From Paraburkholderia caffeinitolerans (GTDB taxonomy: Bacteria; Pseudomonadota; Gammaproteobacteria; Burkholderiales; Burkholderiaceae), in contig NZ_CADIKL010000004.1 in assembly GCF_902859945.1 (NCBI RefSeq), positions 186,001 to 250,000 of the forward strand: DNA of 64,000 nt. The letters are read 5' to 3'. Position 1 is the stretch's first letter, and each line of letters opens with the position of its first letter. Positions 11,058 to 20,107 of this stretch are shown here, piece after piece. Under the pieces are notes generated by a model. That model was not told the DNA's origin, searched no databases, and worked only from the letters and a program-made list of their open reading frames with translations. Both the position numbers and the translations under genes were made by a program.

Positions 11058-11083
11058 CGGCGTGTTTCACGTGAAACACGCCG
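11058..11083. terminator. Perfect 26-bp palindrome: bidirectional intrinsic terminator built on parS
   Basis: The parS palindrome is extended on both sides by CGGCG and CGCCG, giving a perfect 26-base inverted repeat. On the minus strand it is followed by TTTTTT and lies 25 bases after the livF stop, so it reads as a Rho-independent terminator of the liv operon. On the plus strand it is followed by a CTCTTTTCT tail. Confidence 0.75.
11063..11078. other. parS centromere site (perfect) between livF and mnmG
   Basis: This is a second exact TGTTTCACGTGAAACA, 1.6 kb from the one in mnmG and 3.7 kb from parB. It forms the centre of the terminator palindrome at 11058-11083. Confidence 0.93.
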
Positions 11084-11108
11084 CTCTTTTCTACAGAGGT
11101 TGACGAGA

Positions 11109-11855
11109 TCAGACCGGCTTTTTAGCCAAACCGAGGTACGTCTCGATCACTCGCGGATTCTGCGCCAACTCTTGCGCTGGCCCTTCAAGCGCCAGATCGC
11201 CCGTTTCCAGCACGTAGCCGTAATCGGAGATCTGCAACGCGGCACGCGCATTCTGTTCGATCAGAAGTGTCGCCACGCCCGTCTGTCGCAATGCGCTAAT
11301 GATGTGGAAGATTTCCTTCACGATCAGCGGTGCAAGCCCAAGGCTAGGCTCGTCGAGCATCAGCAGATCCGGCTTGCCCATCAGTGCGCGGCCAACCGCG
11401 AGCATCTGGCGCTCGCCACCCGACAACGTGCCCGCAGCCTGCGCGCGCCGCTCCTTGAGACGCGGAAACAGTTGAAATACGTGATCGAGTTGATCGAGGA
11501 AGTTGCGCTCCCCTGCCCGCTTACGGCGATAGGCGCCCAGCACGAGGTTGTCTTCGACGGTCATCGAAGCAAACAGCTCGCGCTTTTCCGGTACCAGACA
11601 CATGCCGCGCGCGACGCGTCGCTCGATCGGCAGCATGCCGATTTCCTCGCCCAGATAGGCAATCCGCCCGCTCGCATGGCCCGTGACAGGCAGCGAGCCC
11701 ATGATCGCGTTGAGCAAAGTGGACTTGCCCGCCCCGTTCGGGCCAATCACAGAGACGATTTGCCCCGCGCCCACCTTGATCGCTGCCTTGTGCAGCGCCT
11801 CGATCTTGCCGTAACGGACGGCGAGCCCAGAGACTTCGAGTACAGGTCCGCTCAT
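11109..11855 (-). CDS. livF: Branched-chain amino acid ABC transporter, ATPase LivF
   Basis: This is the second ATPase of a LIV-type (HAAT family) importer, 248 residues. Walker [10 protein letters not shown] (residues about 38-46), the signature LSGGERQM and Walker B LLMLDEPS are intact, followed by the switch region ending [11 protein letters not shown]. Its start overlaps the stop of the preceding livM-livG gene by one base (TAATG). It is the last gene of the cluster and is followed at 25 bases by a terminator. The transported amino acid is not certain from sequence. Confidence 0.92.
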   Translation of the reverse strand: MSGPVLEVSGLAVRYGKIEALHKAAIKVGAGQIVSVIGPNGAGKSTLLNAIMGSLPVTGHASGRIAYLGEEIGMLPIERRVARGMCLVPEKRELFASMTVEDNLVLGAYRRKRAGERNFLDQLDHVFQLFPRLKERRAQAAGTLSGGERQMLAVGRALMGKPDLLMLDEPSLGLAPLIVKEIFHIISALRQTGVATLLIEQNARAALQISDYGYVLETGDLALEGPAQELAQNPRVIETYLGLAKKPV

Positions 11856-13642
11856 TACTCCACCCCACCCAGATAAGCCTCGAGCACCGCAGGGTCCTGC
11901 TGCACCTCTTCCGGCAATCCTTCCGCGATCCGCGTGCCGAATTCCATGACGACCAGGCGGTCGGTGAGATTCATCACGAAATCCATGTCGTGTTCGACCA
12001 GCAGCACGCTCATCCCCTCATCTTTCAGCCTGCGCAGCAGGCCGGCCAACTGTTGTTTCTCCTGATAGCGCAAGCCCGCAGCGGGTTCGTCGAGCAACAG
12101 CAGGGTCGGATCGCAACACAGCGCTCGCGCAATCTCCAGAATGCGTTGCTGCCCGAGCGCAAGACTGCCGGCCTCGTCGTACATGTGCTGCTCCAGGCCA
12201 ACGCGGCGAATTTGCGCAGCCGCTTCGCTCATCAGACGGCCTTCCTCCGCAGCATTGAGCTTCACCACACTGCGCAACACGCCCGAATGGCCACGCAGAT
12301 GCGCGCCGATCGCCACATTCTCCAGCACGGTCATCGTCGGCAGCAGCTTGACGTGCTGGAATGTCCGCCCGATGCCTCGCGCAACGATTTCACGTGAATT
12401 CAGACGGTCGATGCGCTCGCCGCGGAACGTAATCGCCCCGCTGGTCGGCTGCAGCACGCCGGTCACGAGATTGAAGGTGGTCGACTTGCCCGCGCCGTTC
12501 GGGCCGATCAGGCCGATGATCTGCCCCGCCCTCACCTCGAAACTCACATCGTTGACGGCGACGAGTCCGCCAAACTGCTTGCGCGCCTTATCGACAGTCA
12601 GCAGCAATTCTCCCGTTGCAGGCTTGCTGCGCTGCGGCAAAGCCTCGGCATGCTCGGGCACATGGGCCTGCGGCCCGCGCGGAAAGAAGCGCGCCACGAA
12701 CGGCCACACGCCACGCCGCGCGTATTGCAGCAGCAGCACCATCAAAATGCCAAACACGATGATCTCGAAGTTGCCGTTCTCGCCCAAGAGCTTCGGCAGC
12801 AGCGTCTGCAACCAGTCTTGCAGAACGGTGAGGATTGCCGCGCCAAGGACCGCGCCCCATACATGCGCCACGCCACCCACCACGGCCATGAACAGGTATT
12901 CGATGCCGTGATTCAAGCCGAACGGCGTCGGGTTCACCGCACGTTGCAGATGGGCGTAGAGGAAGCCGGAAACCGCCGCGAGCACGGCTGCATAAACGAA
13001 GATCACGACACGCATCCACGCCGTGTTCACGCCCATCGCCTCGGCCATCAACCCGCCGCCGCGCAGCGCCCGGATGGCCCGGCCTGTGCGGCTATTAAGC
13101 AAATTTTGAACAGAGATGACCGACGCCAGCACCACCACCCAGATCAGGTAATAGATATGGCGTCCCGATTCGAGGTTGATGCCGAGCACGTTGAGCACCG
13201 GAATGCCGTTGATCCCGTCGTACTTGCCGAGCATGTCGAGGTTGCCGAACAGGAAGAACAACGCGAGGCCCCAGGCGATGGTGCCGAGCGGCAAGAAATG
13301 GCCCGACAGCCGCATGGTGACGAGCCCCAGCACGAGCGCGACGAGCGCCGTGATGACGACGCCGACGATCAGCGCAAGCCACGGCGAGACGCCGTATTGC
13401 GTGGTCAGGTAAGCCGTCGCATAGGCGCCAAGGCCGACAAACGCGGCCTGCCCAAAGCTCGTCATCCCGCCGATGCCGGTGAGCAGCACGAGCCCAATCG
13501 CGACGATCGAATAGAGGCCGATGTAGTTGAGCAGCGTGATCCAGTACTCGGGCACGTGCACGGGGCGTGGCAGCACCGGCAGCGCGAACATGACCACGAG
13601 GAACAGCCAGAAGAAGCGGTTCTGCAAGACAAGTCGTTTCAT
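11855..13642 (-). CDS. Fused LivM permease - LivG ATPase of a branched-chain amino acid type importer
   Basis: The 595-residue protein joins two transporter parts. Residues 1 to about 325 are a LivM-type permease with eight to ten hydrophobic helices and the family block [20 protein letters not shown]. After a linker (about 325-345) comes a LivG-type ATPase with Walker [10 protein letters not shown], a signature region [14 protein letters not shown], Walker [12 protein letters not shown] and a C-terminal YLGG. The ATG at 13642 is chosen because GAGGAG lies eight bases upstream and the livH stop ends four bases before it. Fusions of this kind occur in the family, and no frameshift is needed to explain it. 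Confidence 0.93.
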   Translation of the reverse strand: MKRLVLQNRFFWLFLVVMFALPVLPRPVHVPEYWITLLNYIGLYSIVAIGLVLLTGIGGMTSFGQAAFVGLGAYATAYLTTQYGVSPWLALIVGVVITALVALVLGLVTMRLSGHFLPLGTIAWGLALFFLFGNLDMLGKYDGINGIPVLNVLGINLESGRHIYYLIWVVVLASVISVQNLLNSRTGRAIRALRGGGLMAEAMGVNTAWMRVVIFVYAAVLAAVSGFLYAHLQRAVNPTPFGLNHGIEYLFMAVVGGVAHVWGAVLGAAILTVLQDWLQTLLPKLLGENGNFEIIVFGILMVLLLQYARRGVWPFVARFFPRGPQAHVPEHAEALPQRSKPATGELLLTVDKARKQFGGLVAVNDVSFEVRAGQIIGLIGPNGAGKSTTFNLVTGVLQPTSGAITFRGERIDRLNSREIVARGIGRTFQHVKLLPTMTVLENVAIGAHLRGHSGVLRSVVKLNAAEEGRLMSEAAAQIRRVGLEQHMYDEAGSLALGQQRILEIARALCCDPTLLLLDEPAAGLRYQEKQQLAGLLRRLKDEGMSVLLVEHDMDFVMNLTDRLVVMEFGTRIAEGLPEEVQQDPAVLEAYLGGVE

Positions 13643-13646
13643 CGCG

Positions 13647-14696
13647 TCACTCCTCTTCCTCTTCGGCATGCGGCGTGGAAAGGCTGCGCCACAGCAGCAC
13701 GGGAATGATCAGCGTGAACACGATCACTTCCTTGTAGGAACTCGCCCAGAACGACGAATACGACTCCAGCAGGCCCACGAGCACGGAGCCCGCAGCGGCG
13801 AGCGGATAGCTCACGAGGCCGCCTATGATGGCGCCCACGAAGCCCTTCAGGCCGATCAGGAAGCCCGAGTCGTAGTAGATGGTGGTGAGCGGCGCCACGA
13901 GCACGCCGCACAGCGCGCCCAGGCCCGCCGCAAGCGTGAATGCGAGCCGCCCAGCCTGCGTCGTGCCGATGCCCACGAGGCGCGCGCCCAGCCGGTTCAC
14001 CGAGGTCGCGCGCAGCGCCTTGCCCGGAATCGTGCGGTCGAAATAGAAGTACAGCGCGACGATCAGCACCACTGCCGTGCCGATGACCCAGAGGCTCTGC
14101 CCCGAGATCGAGAGGCTGCCGACGTTGAACGTGGCATCGGTGAACGCGTTCGTGCGCGAACCCTCAGCGCCGAACATCACGAGCCCGAGCCCCACCATCG
14201 CGAAGTGCACGGCCACGATCAGCAGCAGCAGCGTGGTTGCCTCGGCGATCGGCTCGTACGCGAGCCGATAAATGAACGGCCCCATCGGCACGACGATCGC
14301 AAGCGTGAGCGCGATCTGCGCGAGCATGGGCAGCGGCTGCCCCGCTACGCCGCGCGTCAGCGCATAGAGTGCGATGGGAAAGAGCAGATACTTGCCTGCG
14401 AGCGTCACGAGCGTGCGCGGCGCGTGCTTGCGCCGCTCGGCGTGCCGCACGAGCCCGGCAGTCTCCACGACGAAGCACGCGGCGCCCAGCGCGACGAGCA
14501 ACCAGCAGGTCGCGGGAAACTTCTGCGATTGCAGCGCGGCCAGTGTGAGCGCGCCGTACGAGACGAACTCGCCCTGCGGAATGAAGATCACCCGCGTCAC
14601 GGAAAACACCAGCACCAGTGCGAGCGCAAGCAGCGCGTAGATTGCTCCGGTGGTGATGCCGTCCTGCGCGAGGATCGCGGCGATCGATAAATCCAT
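13647..14696 (-). CDS. livH: Branched-chain amino acid ABC transporter permease LivH
   Basis: This 349-residue inner-membrane permease has about eight hydrophobic helices. The N-terminus MDLSIAAILAQDGITTGAIY and the later GLKGFVGAIIGGLVSYPLAAAG are typical of LivH. It ends in an acidic EEEEE tail. The ATG at 14696 has GAGGGG just upstream; the longer in-frame extension to 14825 looks non-coding. An insert after the third helix region (RHAERRKHAPRT) makes it longer than E. coli LivH (308 residues). It is followed at four bases by the fused livM-livG gene. Confidence 0.92.
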   Translation of the reverse strand: MDLSIAAILAQDGITTGAIYALLALALVLVFSVTRVIFIPQGEFVSYGALTLAALQSQKFPATCWLLVALGAACFVVETAGLVRHAERRKHAPRTLVTLAGKYLLFPIALYALTRGVAGQPLPMLAQIALTLAIVVPMGPFIYRLAYEPIAEATTLLLLIVAVHFAMVGLGLVMFGAEGSRTNAFTDATFNVGSLSISGQSLWVIGTAVVLIVALYFYFDRTIPGKALRATSVNRLGARLVGIGTTQAGRLAFTLAAGLGALCGVLVAPLTTIYYDSGFLIGLKGFVGAIIGGLVSYPLAAAGSVLVGLLESYSSFWASSYKEVIVFTLIIPVLLWRSLSTPHAEEEEE

Positions 14697-14919
14697 AACC
14701 CCTCTTTGTGTAGCGCGTGAAACCTGGTACGTCGGAAATGATAGCGATGCAAGAAAAGCACGCGGCGCAGCTGCCGGGCTGCGCCGCGTTGAAAGAGGCA
14801 CCGCAAGGACACGGTGCGCGGCCATTGTGAGTGGCCGAAATGAAGCGTGAGTGTTGAGTGCGCGGTGGGCGTTTCACGTGACGCCGCACAGCGTCACGTC
14901 ACCACGTCGTGCGCGGCGC

Positions 14920-16089
14920 TCACTCGCCCTGCAACTTCCATTTGCCGTTGACGATCTCGACGATCACGCGCGCGCGCTCGTCGAGGCCGTTGTGGTTGGT
15001 CGGCGTGGTGTTCATGATGCCGTGCGAGAGCGGCAGCTCCTTGACGTTCTCGAGCGCGTCGCGCAGCGCCACGCGGAATGCCTCAGTGCCGGGCTGCCCT
15101 GACTTCAGTGCGACCGGAATTGCGCGCTGGAGCATCTGGCCCGCGTCCCAGGCGTGGCCGCCGAAGGTCGCCACGGTGCCCGCGCCGTAGGCCTTCTCAT
15201 AGGCCGCCTTATAGGCGAGCGCCGACGCCTTCACAGGGTTCGAATCAGGCAGTTGATCGGCGACCAGAATCGGGCCGGCGGGCAGGATCTCGCCTTCGCA
15301 GTCCTTGCCGCACACACGCAGGAAGTCGTTGTTCGCGACACCGTGCGTCTGATAGATCTTGCCCTTGTAGCCGCGGTCCTTGAGCGTGGTCGCGGGCAGC
15401 GCCGCAGGCGTGCCGGAGCCTGCGATCAGCACCGCGTCGGGGTTCGACGACATCAGCTTGAGCACCTGGCCCGTGACCGACGAATCCGCGCGGTTATAGC
15501 GTTCGTTCGCGACGACCTTGAGGTTGTGCTTCGCCGCCGCCGCGCCGAACTCCTTGTACCAGCTGTCGCCGTAGGCATCCGTGAAGCCGATGAAGCCCAC
15601 CGTCTTCACGCCGTGCTTCTCCATGTAGCTCGCGATCGCGTTGGCCATCAGGTCGTCGTTCTGCGGCGTCTTGAAGGCCCATTTACGCTTGTCGTCCATC
15701 GGCTGCACGATGGCCGCCGACGCCGCAAGCGAAATCATCGGCGTCTTGCCTTGGGCCACCACGTCGAGCATCGCCAGCGAGTTGGGCGTCACCGAGGAGC
15801 CGATGATCGCGTCCACGTGATCTTCGTCGATCAGCTTGTGCGTGTTCTGCACGGCCTTGCTCGTGTCGGAGGCATCGTCGAGCACGATGTACTGCACGCT
15901 CTTGCCCGCGATCTCCTTGGGCAGCAGCGCAACGGTGTTTTTCTCCGGAATGCCGAGCGACGCAGCCGGCCCCGTCGCCGAAAGCGTCACGCCAATCTTC
16001 ACCTGCGCCACGGCCATGCCAGCCGCACCCATCAGCGCCGCTGCGAGTCCGGCGCTAATCGACCTCAAAACCCACTTTTTCGTTTTCAT
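14920..16089 (-). CDS. Periplasmic branched-chain amino acid type binding protein (copy 1)
   Basis: A 389-residue type 1 periplasmic binding protein for the adjacent LIV-type transporter. Residues 1-27 form a signal peptide (MKTKKWVLRSISAGL, ending AVAQ). The mature part begins VKIGVTLSATGPAASLGIPE, the usual ligand-pocket entry. GGAG lies eight bases before the chosen ATG. It is clearly a paralogue of the next gene upstream (16320-17486): long identical blocks such as YKGKIYQTHGVANNDFLRVC occur with one or two changes. A gap of 223 bases separates it from livH. Confidence 0.92.
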   Translation of the reverse strand: MKTKKWVLRSISAGLAAALMGAAGMAVAQVKIGVTLSATGPAASLGIPEKNTVALLPKEIAGKSVQYIVLDDASDTSKAVQNTHKLIDEDHVDAIIGSSVTPNSLAMLDVVAQGKTPMISLAASAAIVQPMDDKRKWAFKTPQNDDLMANAIASYMEKHGVKTVGFIGFTDAYGDSWYKEFGAAAAKHNLKVVANERYNRADSSVTGQVLKLMSSNPDAVLIAGSGTPAALPATTLKDRGYKGKIYQTHGVANNDFLRVCGKDCEGEILPAGPILVADQLPDSNPVKASALAYKAAYEKAYGAGTVATFGGHAWDAGQMLQRAIPVALKSGQPGTEAFRVALRDALENVKELPLSHGIMNTTPTNHNGLDERARVIVEIVNGKWKLQGE

Positions 16090-16247
16090 TGCGCGTCTCC
16101 AAACGCTTTGTCTGCGTGTTATCGAGCCATCCGGCGCCAATTACTATGATCTTCGTGAAAGCGGCGCTGGCCTCTGAGTGTAGTAACCGGGATGGTGCAT
16201 GTGATGCATGGTTTTCCCTGCCCGCCCCGGCTCGTTGCATTGGCAAC

Positions 16248-16280
16248 AAAAAAGGCACCTCGATTCGAGCGTGCCTTTTT
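16248..16280. terminator. Bidirectional intrinsic terminator
   Basis: GGCAC and GTGCC arms with an inner CTC/GAG stem are flanked by AAAAAA on the left and TTTTT on the right, so either strand yields a hairpin plus U-tract. It lies 40 bases after the stop of the second binding-protein gene on the minus strand and would separate it from copy 1. Confidence 0.75.
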
Positions 16281-16319
16281 CGTCCCTTGCTTGCTGTGCT
16301 TGCGCGTTCCTCGTGAAAC

Positions 16320-17486
16320 TCAGTCGCCGGCCAGCTTCCACTTGCCGCCGGTAATCTGCACCATCACGCGCGCGCGTTGATCGAGGCCCGCATGATCGGT
16401 TGCGCTCATGTCGAAGATGCCATGCGCGCCCGCCACGTCGTGCGACTCTTCAAGCGCCTTGCGCAGCGCCTCGCGGAACGCCTTCGTGCCGGGCTGCCCC
16501 GCCTTCAAGGCGACCGGAATCGCGTGCTGCAACAACAAGCCCGCGTCCCACGCGTGGCCGCCGAACGTCGAGATAGAGCCTGCGCCGTAGGCCTTTTCGT
16601 AGGCCGCTTTGTACGCAAGCGCCGATTGCTTGACCGGATTCGTTGCCGGCAACTGGTCGGCCACGAGCAGCGGCCCGGCAGGCAGATACGTGCCCTCGCA
16701 ATCCTTGCCGCACACGCGCAGGAAGTCGTTATTCGCCACGCCGTGCGTCTGATAGATCTTGCCTGCGTAACCGCGCTCCTTGAGTGTCTTCTGCGGCAGC
16801 GCGGCCGGCGTGCCCGCGCCGGCGATCAGTACGGCGTCGGGATGCTGGGAGATCATCTTGAGCGCCTGGCCCGTGACCGAAGCGTCGTTACGCGCGAAGC
16901 GCTCGTTCGCCACGACCTTGATGTTCTGCTTCGCGGCAGCGGCGCTGAATTCCTTGTACCAGCTCTCGCCATAGGCGTCCGAGAAGCCGATGAAGGCCAC
17001 CGTCTTCACGCCGTGCGCGGCCATGTGCTGCGCGATGGCGCCAGCCATCAGCTGATCGTTCTGCGGCGTCTTGAACACCCACGCGCGCTTCGCATCCATC
17101 GGCTCGACGATCGAGGCCGCGGCGGCCATGGAGATCATCGGCGTACCCGTTTCGGCGGCGACGTCGATCATCGCGAGCGAATTCGGCACCACGGTCGAGC
17201 CAATCAGCGCGTCCACGTGATCTTCGCTCGTGAGCTTGCGCGCGTTCTTCACGGCCTGGGTGGAATCGGTGGCGTCATCGAGCACGATGTAGTCGATCTT
17301 CTGACCCGCGATTTCCTTCGGCAGCAGCGCGACCGTAAACTTCTCGGGAATCCCCAGCGATGCCGCCGGCCCCGTGGCTGACAGCGTCACGCCGATCTTC
17401 ACGTCCGCCTGCGCCACACCCGCGGTCGCCGCGAGCACCCCGGTCGCGACACAAGCCGCGCTCATCCAACGCCAAACCAACTGCAT
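16320..17486 (-). CDS. Periplasmic branched-chain amino acid type binding protein (copy 2)
   Basis: A 388-residue paralogue of the downstream binding protein, with a signal peptide MQLVWRWMSAACVATGVL ending in VAQA, and a mature start DVKIGVTLSATGPAASLGIP. AAGGAG lies five bases before the ATG. The two copies align without large gaps through their whole length, so they arose by tandem duplication. A terminator follows this copy, so it may be expressed separately from the permease genes and could give the transporter a second ligand range (inference). Confidence 0.92.
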   Translation of the reverse strand: MQLVWRWMSAACVATGVLAATAGVAQADVKIGVTLSATGPAASLGIPEKFTVALLPKEIAGQKIDYIVLDDATDSTQAVKNARKLTSEDHVDALIGSTVVPNSLAMIDVAAETGTPMISMAAAASIVEPMDAKRAWVFKTPQNDQLMAGAIAQHMAAHGVKTVAFIGFSDAYGESWYKEFSAAAAKQNIKVVANERFARNDASVTGQALKMISQHPDAVLIAGAGTPAALPQKTLKERGYAGKIYQTHGVANNDFLRVCGKDCEGTYLPAGPLLVADQLPATNPVKQSALAYKAAYEKAYGAGSISTFGGHAWDAGLLLQHAIPVALKAGQPGTKAFREALRKALEESHDVAGAHGIFDMSATDHAGLDQRARVMVQITGGKWKLAGD

Positions 17487-18110
17487 CTCGACTCCTTCGA
17501 TAATCGTTTTCTTTATTGCCCTGGATTTTCAGCGAATCCGGAAAACCATGCCGGCAGATAATGCTGACCGCATGGTCGGCGAATGGCGAGTGTAACGGAG
17601 CGATGTTTGGCGCGGCAAGCGCTTTCCAATGGCTTACGGCGCGAATGCAACGCCTGGCGGGATGTTGCGCGCTTTGCGGCAAAACTTGCGTAATTCGGAG
17701 TGTGAAGAAATGCGGTTGCAGGCATCGATTATTGGCAATCGACATGCGAAGGTAACGCGAGGGGAAAGAAGAAAAAACCGGAGGGAGAAAGAGATAATCG
17801 GGAAGCTAGCGCGCATGCCGGAAAAACGGGCGCACAATATAAAAAGCGCTGCTGGACTCTCATCCAACAGCGCTTCCTTGTCCGGGCACTTTGTGCCTCA
17901 GTTGTCTCCTCGTTCTCCACCTGCAAATTTGGTGCATCAGAACTAGACGAGACTTTAAACTTCACCCCCCTTTCGGGCAACTAGCATTTACCCTAGTGGT
18001 GCAGTGCGGCACCCGAATCGGGCACTCCGGGGGCATGCCGAAGCGCCATTGTCTCATTGCCGCCCGCGAAACACGATGAAGCAGCTCGCGCCACTTGCTG
18101 CACTGCCTTA
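17487..18110. other. Intergenic stretch between the two liv clusters
   Basis: These 624 bases hold no convincing gene. The part near 17844-17875 is a terminator (listed separately). A purine-rich, low-complexity run lies at 17758-17795. No clear sigma-70 promoter for the 16320-17486 gene was recognised in the 17490-17720 part. Confidence 0.6.
17844..17875 (-). terminator. Intrinsic terminator after the second liv cluster
   Basis: AAGCGCTGCTGGA and TCCAACAGCGCTT form a 13-base stem with one mismatch and a six-base loop. On the minus strand it is followed by TTTTTATATT. The nearest minus-strand gene upstream is livM (stop at 18111), 236 bases away. Confidence 0.65.
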
Positions 18111-19082
18111 TCAAGCCCGCAACGGCCGCACGCGCGAGACAATCTCGCCAACGATGCCGCGCCGGAATGCCAGCACGCATGCGATGAAGATGAGGCCGGT
18201 CACGATCGTCGCCGACTCGCCCAGCGAGCGGAACCATTCCACGCCCGTCAGATGCGCGAGTGCGGTGCCGATGTCGCCGAGCCGGTCTTCGAGCGCCACG
18301 ATCAACGCCGCGCCCAGCAGCGGCCCGAACAGCGTGCCCATGCCGCCCACGAGCGTCATCAGGATCACGAGGCCGGACATGGTCCAGTAGGCGTCGCCGA
18401 GCGTCTCGAAGCCGAGCACGAGCACCTTGAGCGATCCGGCAAGCCCCGCAAGTCCCGCCGAAAGCACGAAAGCGAGCAGCTTGAAGCGGTCGGTGTCGTA
18501 GCCAAGCGAAACGGCGCGCGGCTCGTTCTCCTTGATCGCGCCCAGCACCTGCCCGAATGGCGAATGCACGGTCCGCACGATCAACAGGAACGCGAGCACC
18601 ATCACCACAAGCACGACGTAGTACAGCGTGAGATCGGAGTCGAGCGAGACGATCCCGAACAGCTTGCCGCGCGGCACGCCCTGCAGGCCATCCTCGCCGT
18701 GCGTGAACGGCGCCTGCAGGTACACGAAGTACACCATCTGCGCGAGCGCGAGCGTGACCATCGCGAAGTAAATGCCCTGGCGGCGGATCGCGAACAGGCC
18801 CACGATCAGCCCGAGCACCGTGCCCGCGACGGTGCCGGCCAGCACGCCCAGCTCGGGCGTGAAGCCGAGCGACTGGATCGTATAGCCGGTGGTGTAGCCC
18901 GCCGTCGCGAGGAACATCGCATGCCCGAACGAGAGCAGCCCCGTATAGCCGATCAGCAGATTGAACGCGGCGGCAAAGAGCGCGAAGCACAGCACCTTCA
19001 TCACGAAGAGCGGATACGCGCCGGCGAAGGGCGCCACGATCAGCCCGATCAACAGCACGCCATAAAGCACTTTTCTTTGCAT
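18111..19082 (-). CDS. livM: Branched-chain amino acid ABC transporter permease LivM
   Basis: A 323-residue inner-membrane permease of the second LIV-type importer. The start MQRKVLYGVLLIGLIVAPFA is followed by eight to nine hydrophobic helices and the LivM block YTGLLSFGHAMFLATAGY. Its ATG shares one base with the livH stop (TGATG) with AAGGAA upstream. A long in-frame extension over livH is a shadow and was discarded. The conserved LVGGMGTLFGPLLGAAL near the C-terminus is typical of LivM. Confidence 0.93.
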   Translation of the reverse strand: MQRKVLYGVLLIGLIVAPFAGAYPLFVMKVLCFALFAAAFNLLIGYTGLLSFGHAMFLATAGYTTGYTIQSLGFTPELGVLAGTVAGTVLGLIVGLFAIRRQGIYFAMVTLALAQMVYFVYLQAPFTHGEDGLQGVPRGKLFGIVSLDSDLTLYYVVLVVMVLAFLLIVRTVHSPFGQVLGAIKENEPRAVSLGYDTDRFKLLAFVLSAGLAGLAGSLKVLVLGFETLGDAYWTMSGLVILMTLVGGMGTLFGPLLGAALIVALEDRLGDIGTALAHLTGVEWFRSLGESATIVTGLIFIACVLAFRRGIVGEIVSRVRPLRA

Positions 19083-19978
19083 CACCGTTCCTTGCCGAAG
19101 AGGCCAGCGGGGCGAATCAGCAGCACGATCGCCATGATCACGAACACCACGGTCGCGGAAGCCTCGGGCCAGAACACGCGCGTGAATCCTTCGATCACGC
19201 CGAGCAGGAGGCCCGTGATGATCGACCCCATGATCGAACCCATGCCCCCGATCACGACCACGGCGAACACCGTGATGATCATCGGCTGGCCCATCAGCGG
19301 CGAGACCTGGATGACCGGCGCGGCCAGCACGCCCGCGAACGCGGCGAGCGCGACGCCAAAGCCATAGGTGAGCGTGATCATGAGCGGCACGTTGATGCCG
19401 AACGCCTCGACGAGCTTGGGGTTCTCGGTGCCCGCGCGCAGATAGGCGCCAAGGCGCGTCTTCTCGATCACGAACCAGGTGGCGAAACACACGGCCAGCG
19501 ACGCGACCACGACCCACGCGCGATAGTTGGGCAGATACATGAAGCCGAGATTGGTCGCGCCCGAAAGCGCCTCGGGCACGTCGTACGGCTGCCCCGAGGA
19601 ACCGTAGATCGAGCGGAACACGCCTTCCACCACGAGCGTGAGCCCGAAGGTCAGCAGGAGTCCATACAAATGATCGAGCCGATAAAGCCAGCGCAGCATC
19701 GAACGCTCGATCACCACACCAACGAGACCCACCAGAATGGGCGCGACGAAGATCATCACCCAGTACGGCAAGTTGAAATAAGCGAGGCCCATCCACGTGA
19801 GCATCGCGCCCAGCATGAACAACGCGCCGTGCGCGAAGTTGATCACGTTGAGCATGCCGAAAATCACTGCGAGACCCAGGCTCAGGATCGCGTAGAACGA
19901 ACCGTTCACGAGCCCGAGCAACAACTGGCTCAGCATTGCCGGAAGCGGAATGCCAAAGATCGTCATGAAAGCCGCCAT
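19082..19978 (-). CDS. livH: Branched-chain amino acid ABC transporter permease LivH
   Basis: A permease of about 298 residues with seven to eight hydrophobic helices. LivH family blocks include LGLAVIFGMLNVINFAHGA and VIGGMGSIMGSIITGLLLG. The start is uncertain: in-frame TTG at 19990, ATG at 19978 and ATG at 19966 all lack a clear Shine-Dalgarno, and I take 19978. It is coupled to livM by overlapping stop and start. The gene order in this cluster is livG, livF, binding protein, livH, livM. Confidence 0.88.
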   Translation of the reverse strand: MAAFMTIFGIPLPAMLSQLLLGLVNGSFYAILSLGLAVIFGMLNVINFAHGALFMLGAMLTWMGLAYFNLPYWVMIFVAPILVGLVGVVIERSMLRWLYRLDHLYGLLLTFGLTLVVEGVFRSIYGSSGQPYDVPEALSGATNLGFMYLPNYRAWVVVASLAVCFATWFVIEKTRLGAYLRAGTENPKLVEAFGINVPLMITLTYGFGVALAAFAGVLAAPVIQVSPLMGQPMIITVFAVVVIGGMGSIMGSIITGLLLGVIEGFTRVFWPEASATVVFVIMAIVLLIRPAGLFGKER

Positions 19979-20107
19979 GAATGCCAACAACGGTTACGCA
20001 CACATGCGGCACGCAGCGCGGGCTTCCCTACTACTACGCCGCGCCGCGTGCCGCATGCCTGACACCCCTGCGTCACACCCTTTGGGTCCGACAAAATGCC
20101 AGGGCGC

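Noticed and set aside
12389..12404. Second degenerate parS-like sequence inside the fused livM-livG gene
   Set aside because: Only about 11 of 16 bases match and the outer bases on both sides differ.
14868..14885. Degenerate parS-like palindrome near the livH-binding protein gap
   Set aside because: It shares TTTCACGTGA but has only 12 of 16 matches to parS and loses the right arm. It may be part of a hairpin, but not a convincing ParB site.
17922..17936. NtrC-type binding site near 17.9 kb
   Set aside because: TGCA-N7-TGCA partly resembles the NtrC half-sites, but no sigma-54 promoter in the right place was found, so the claim is not supported.
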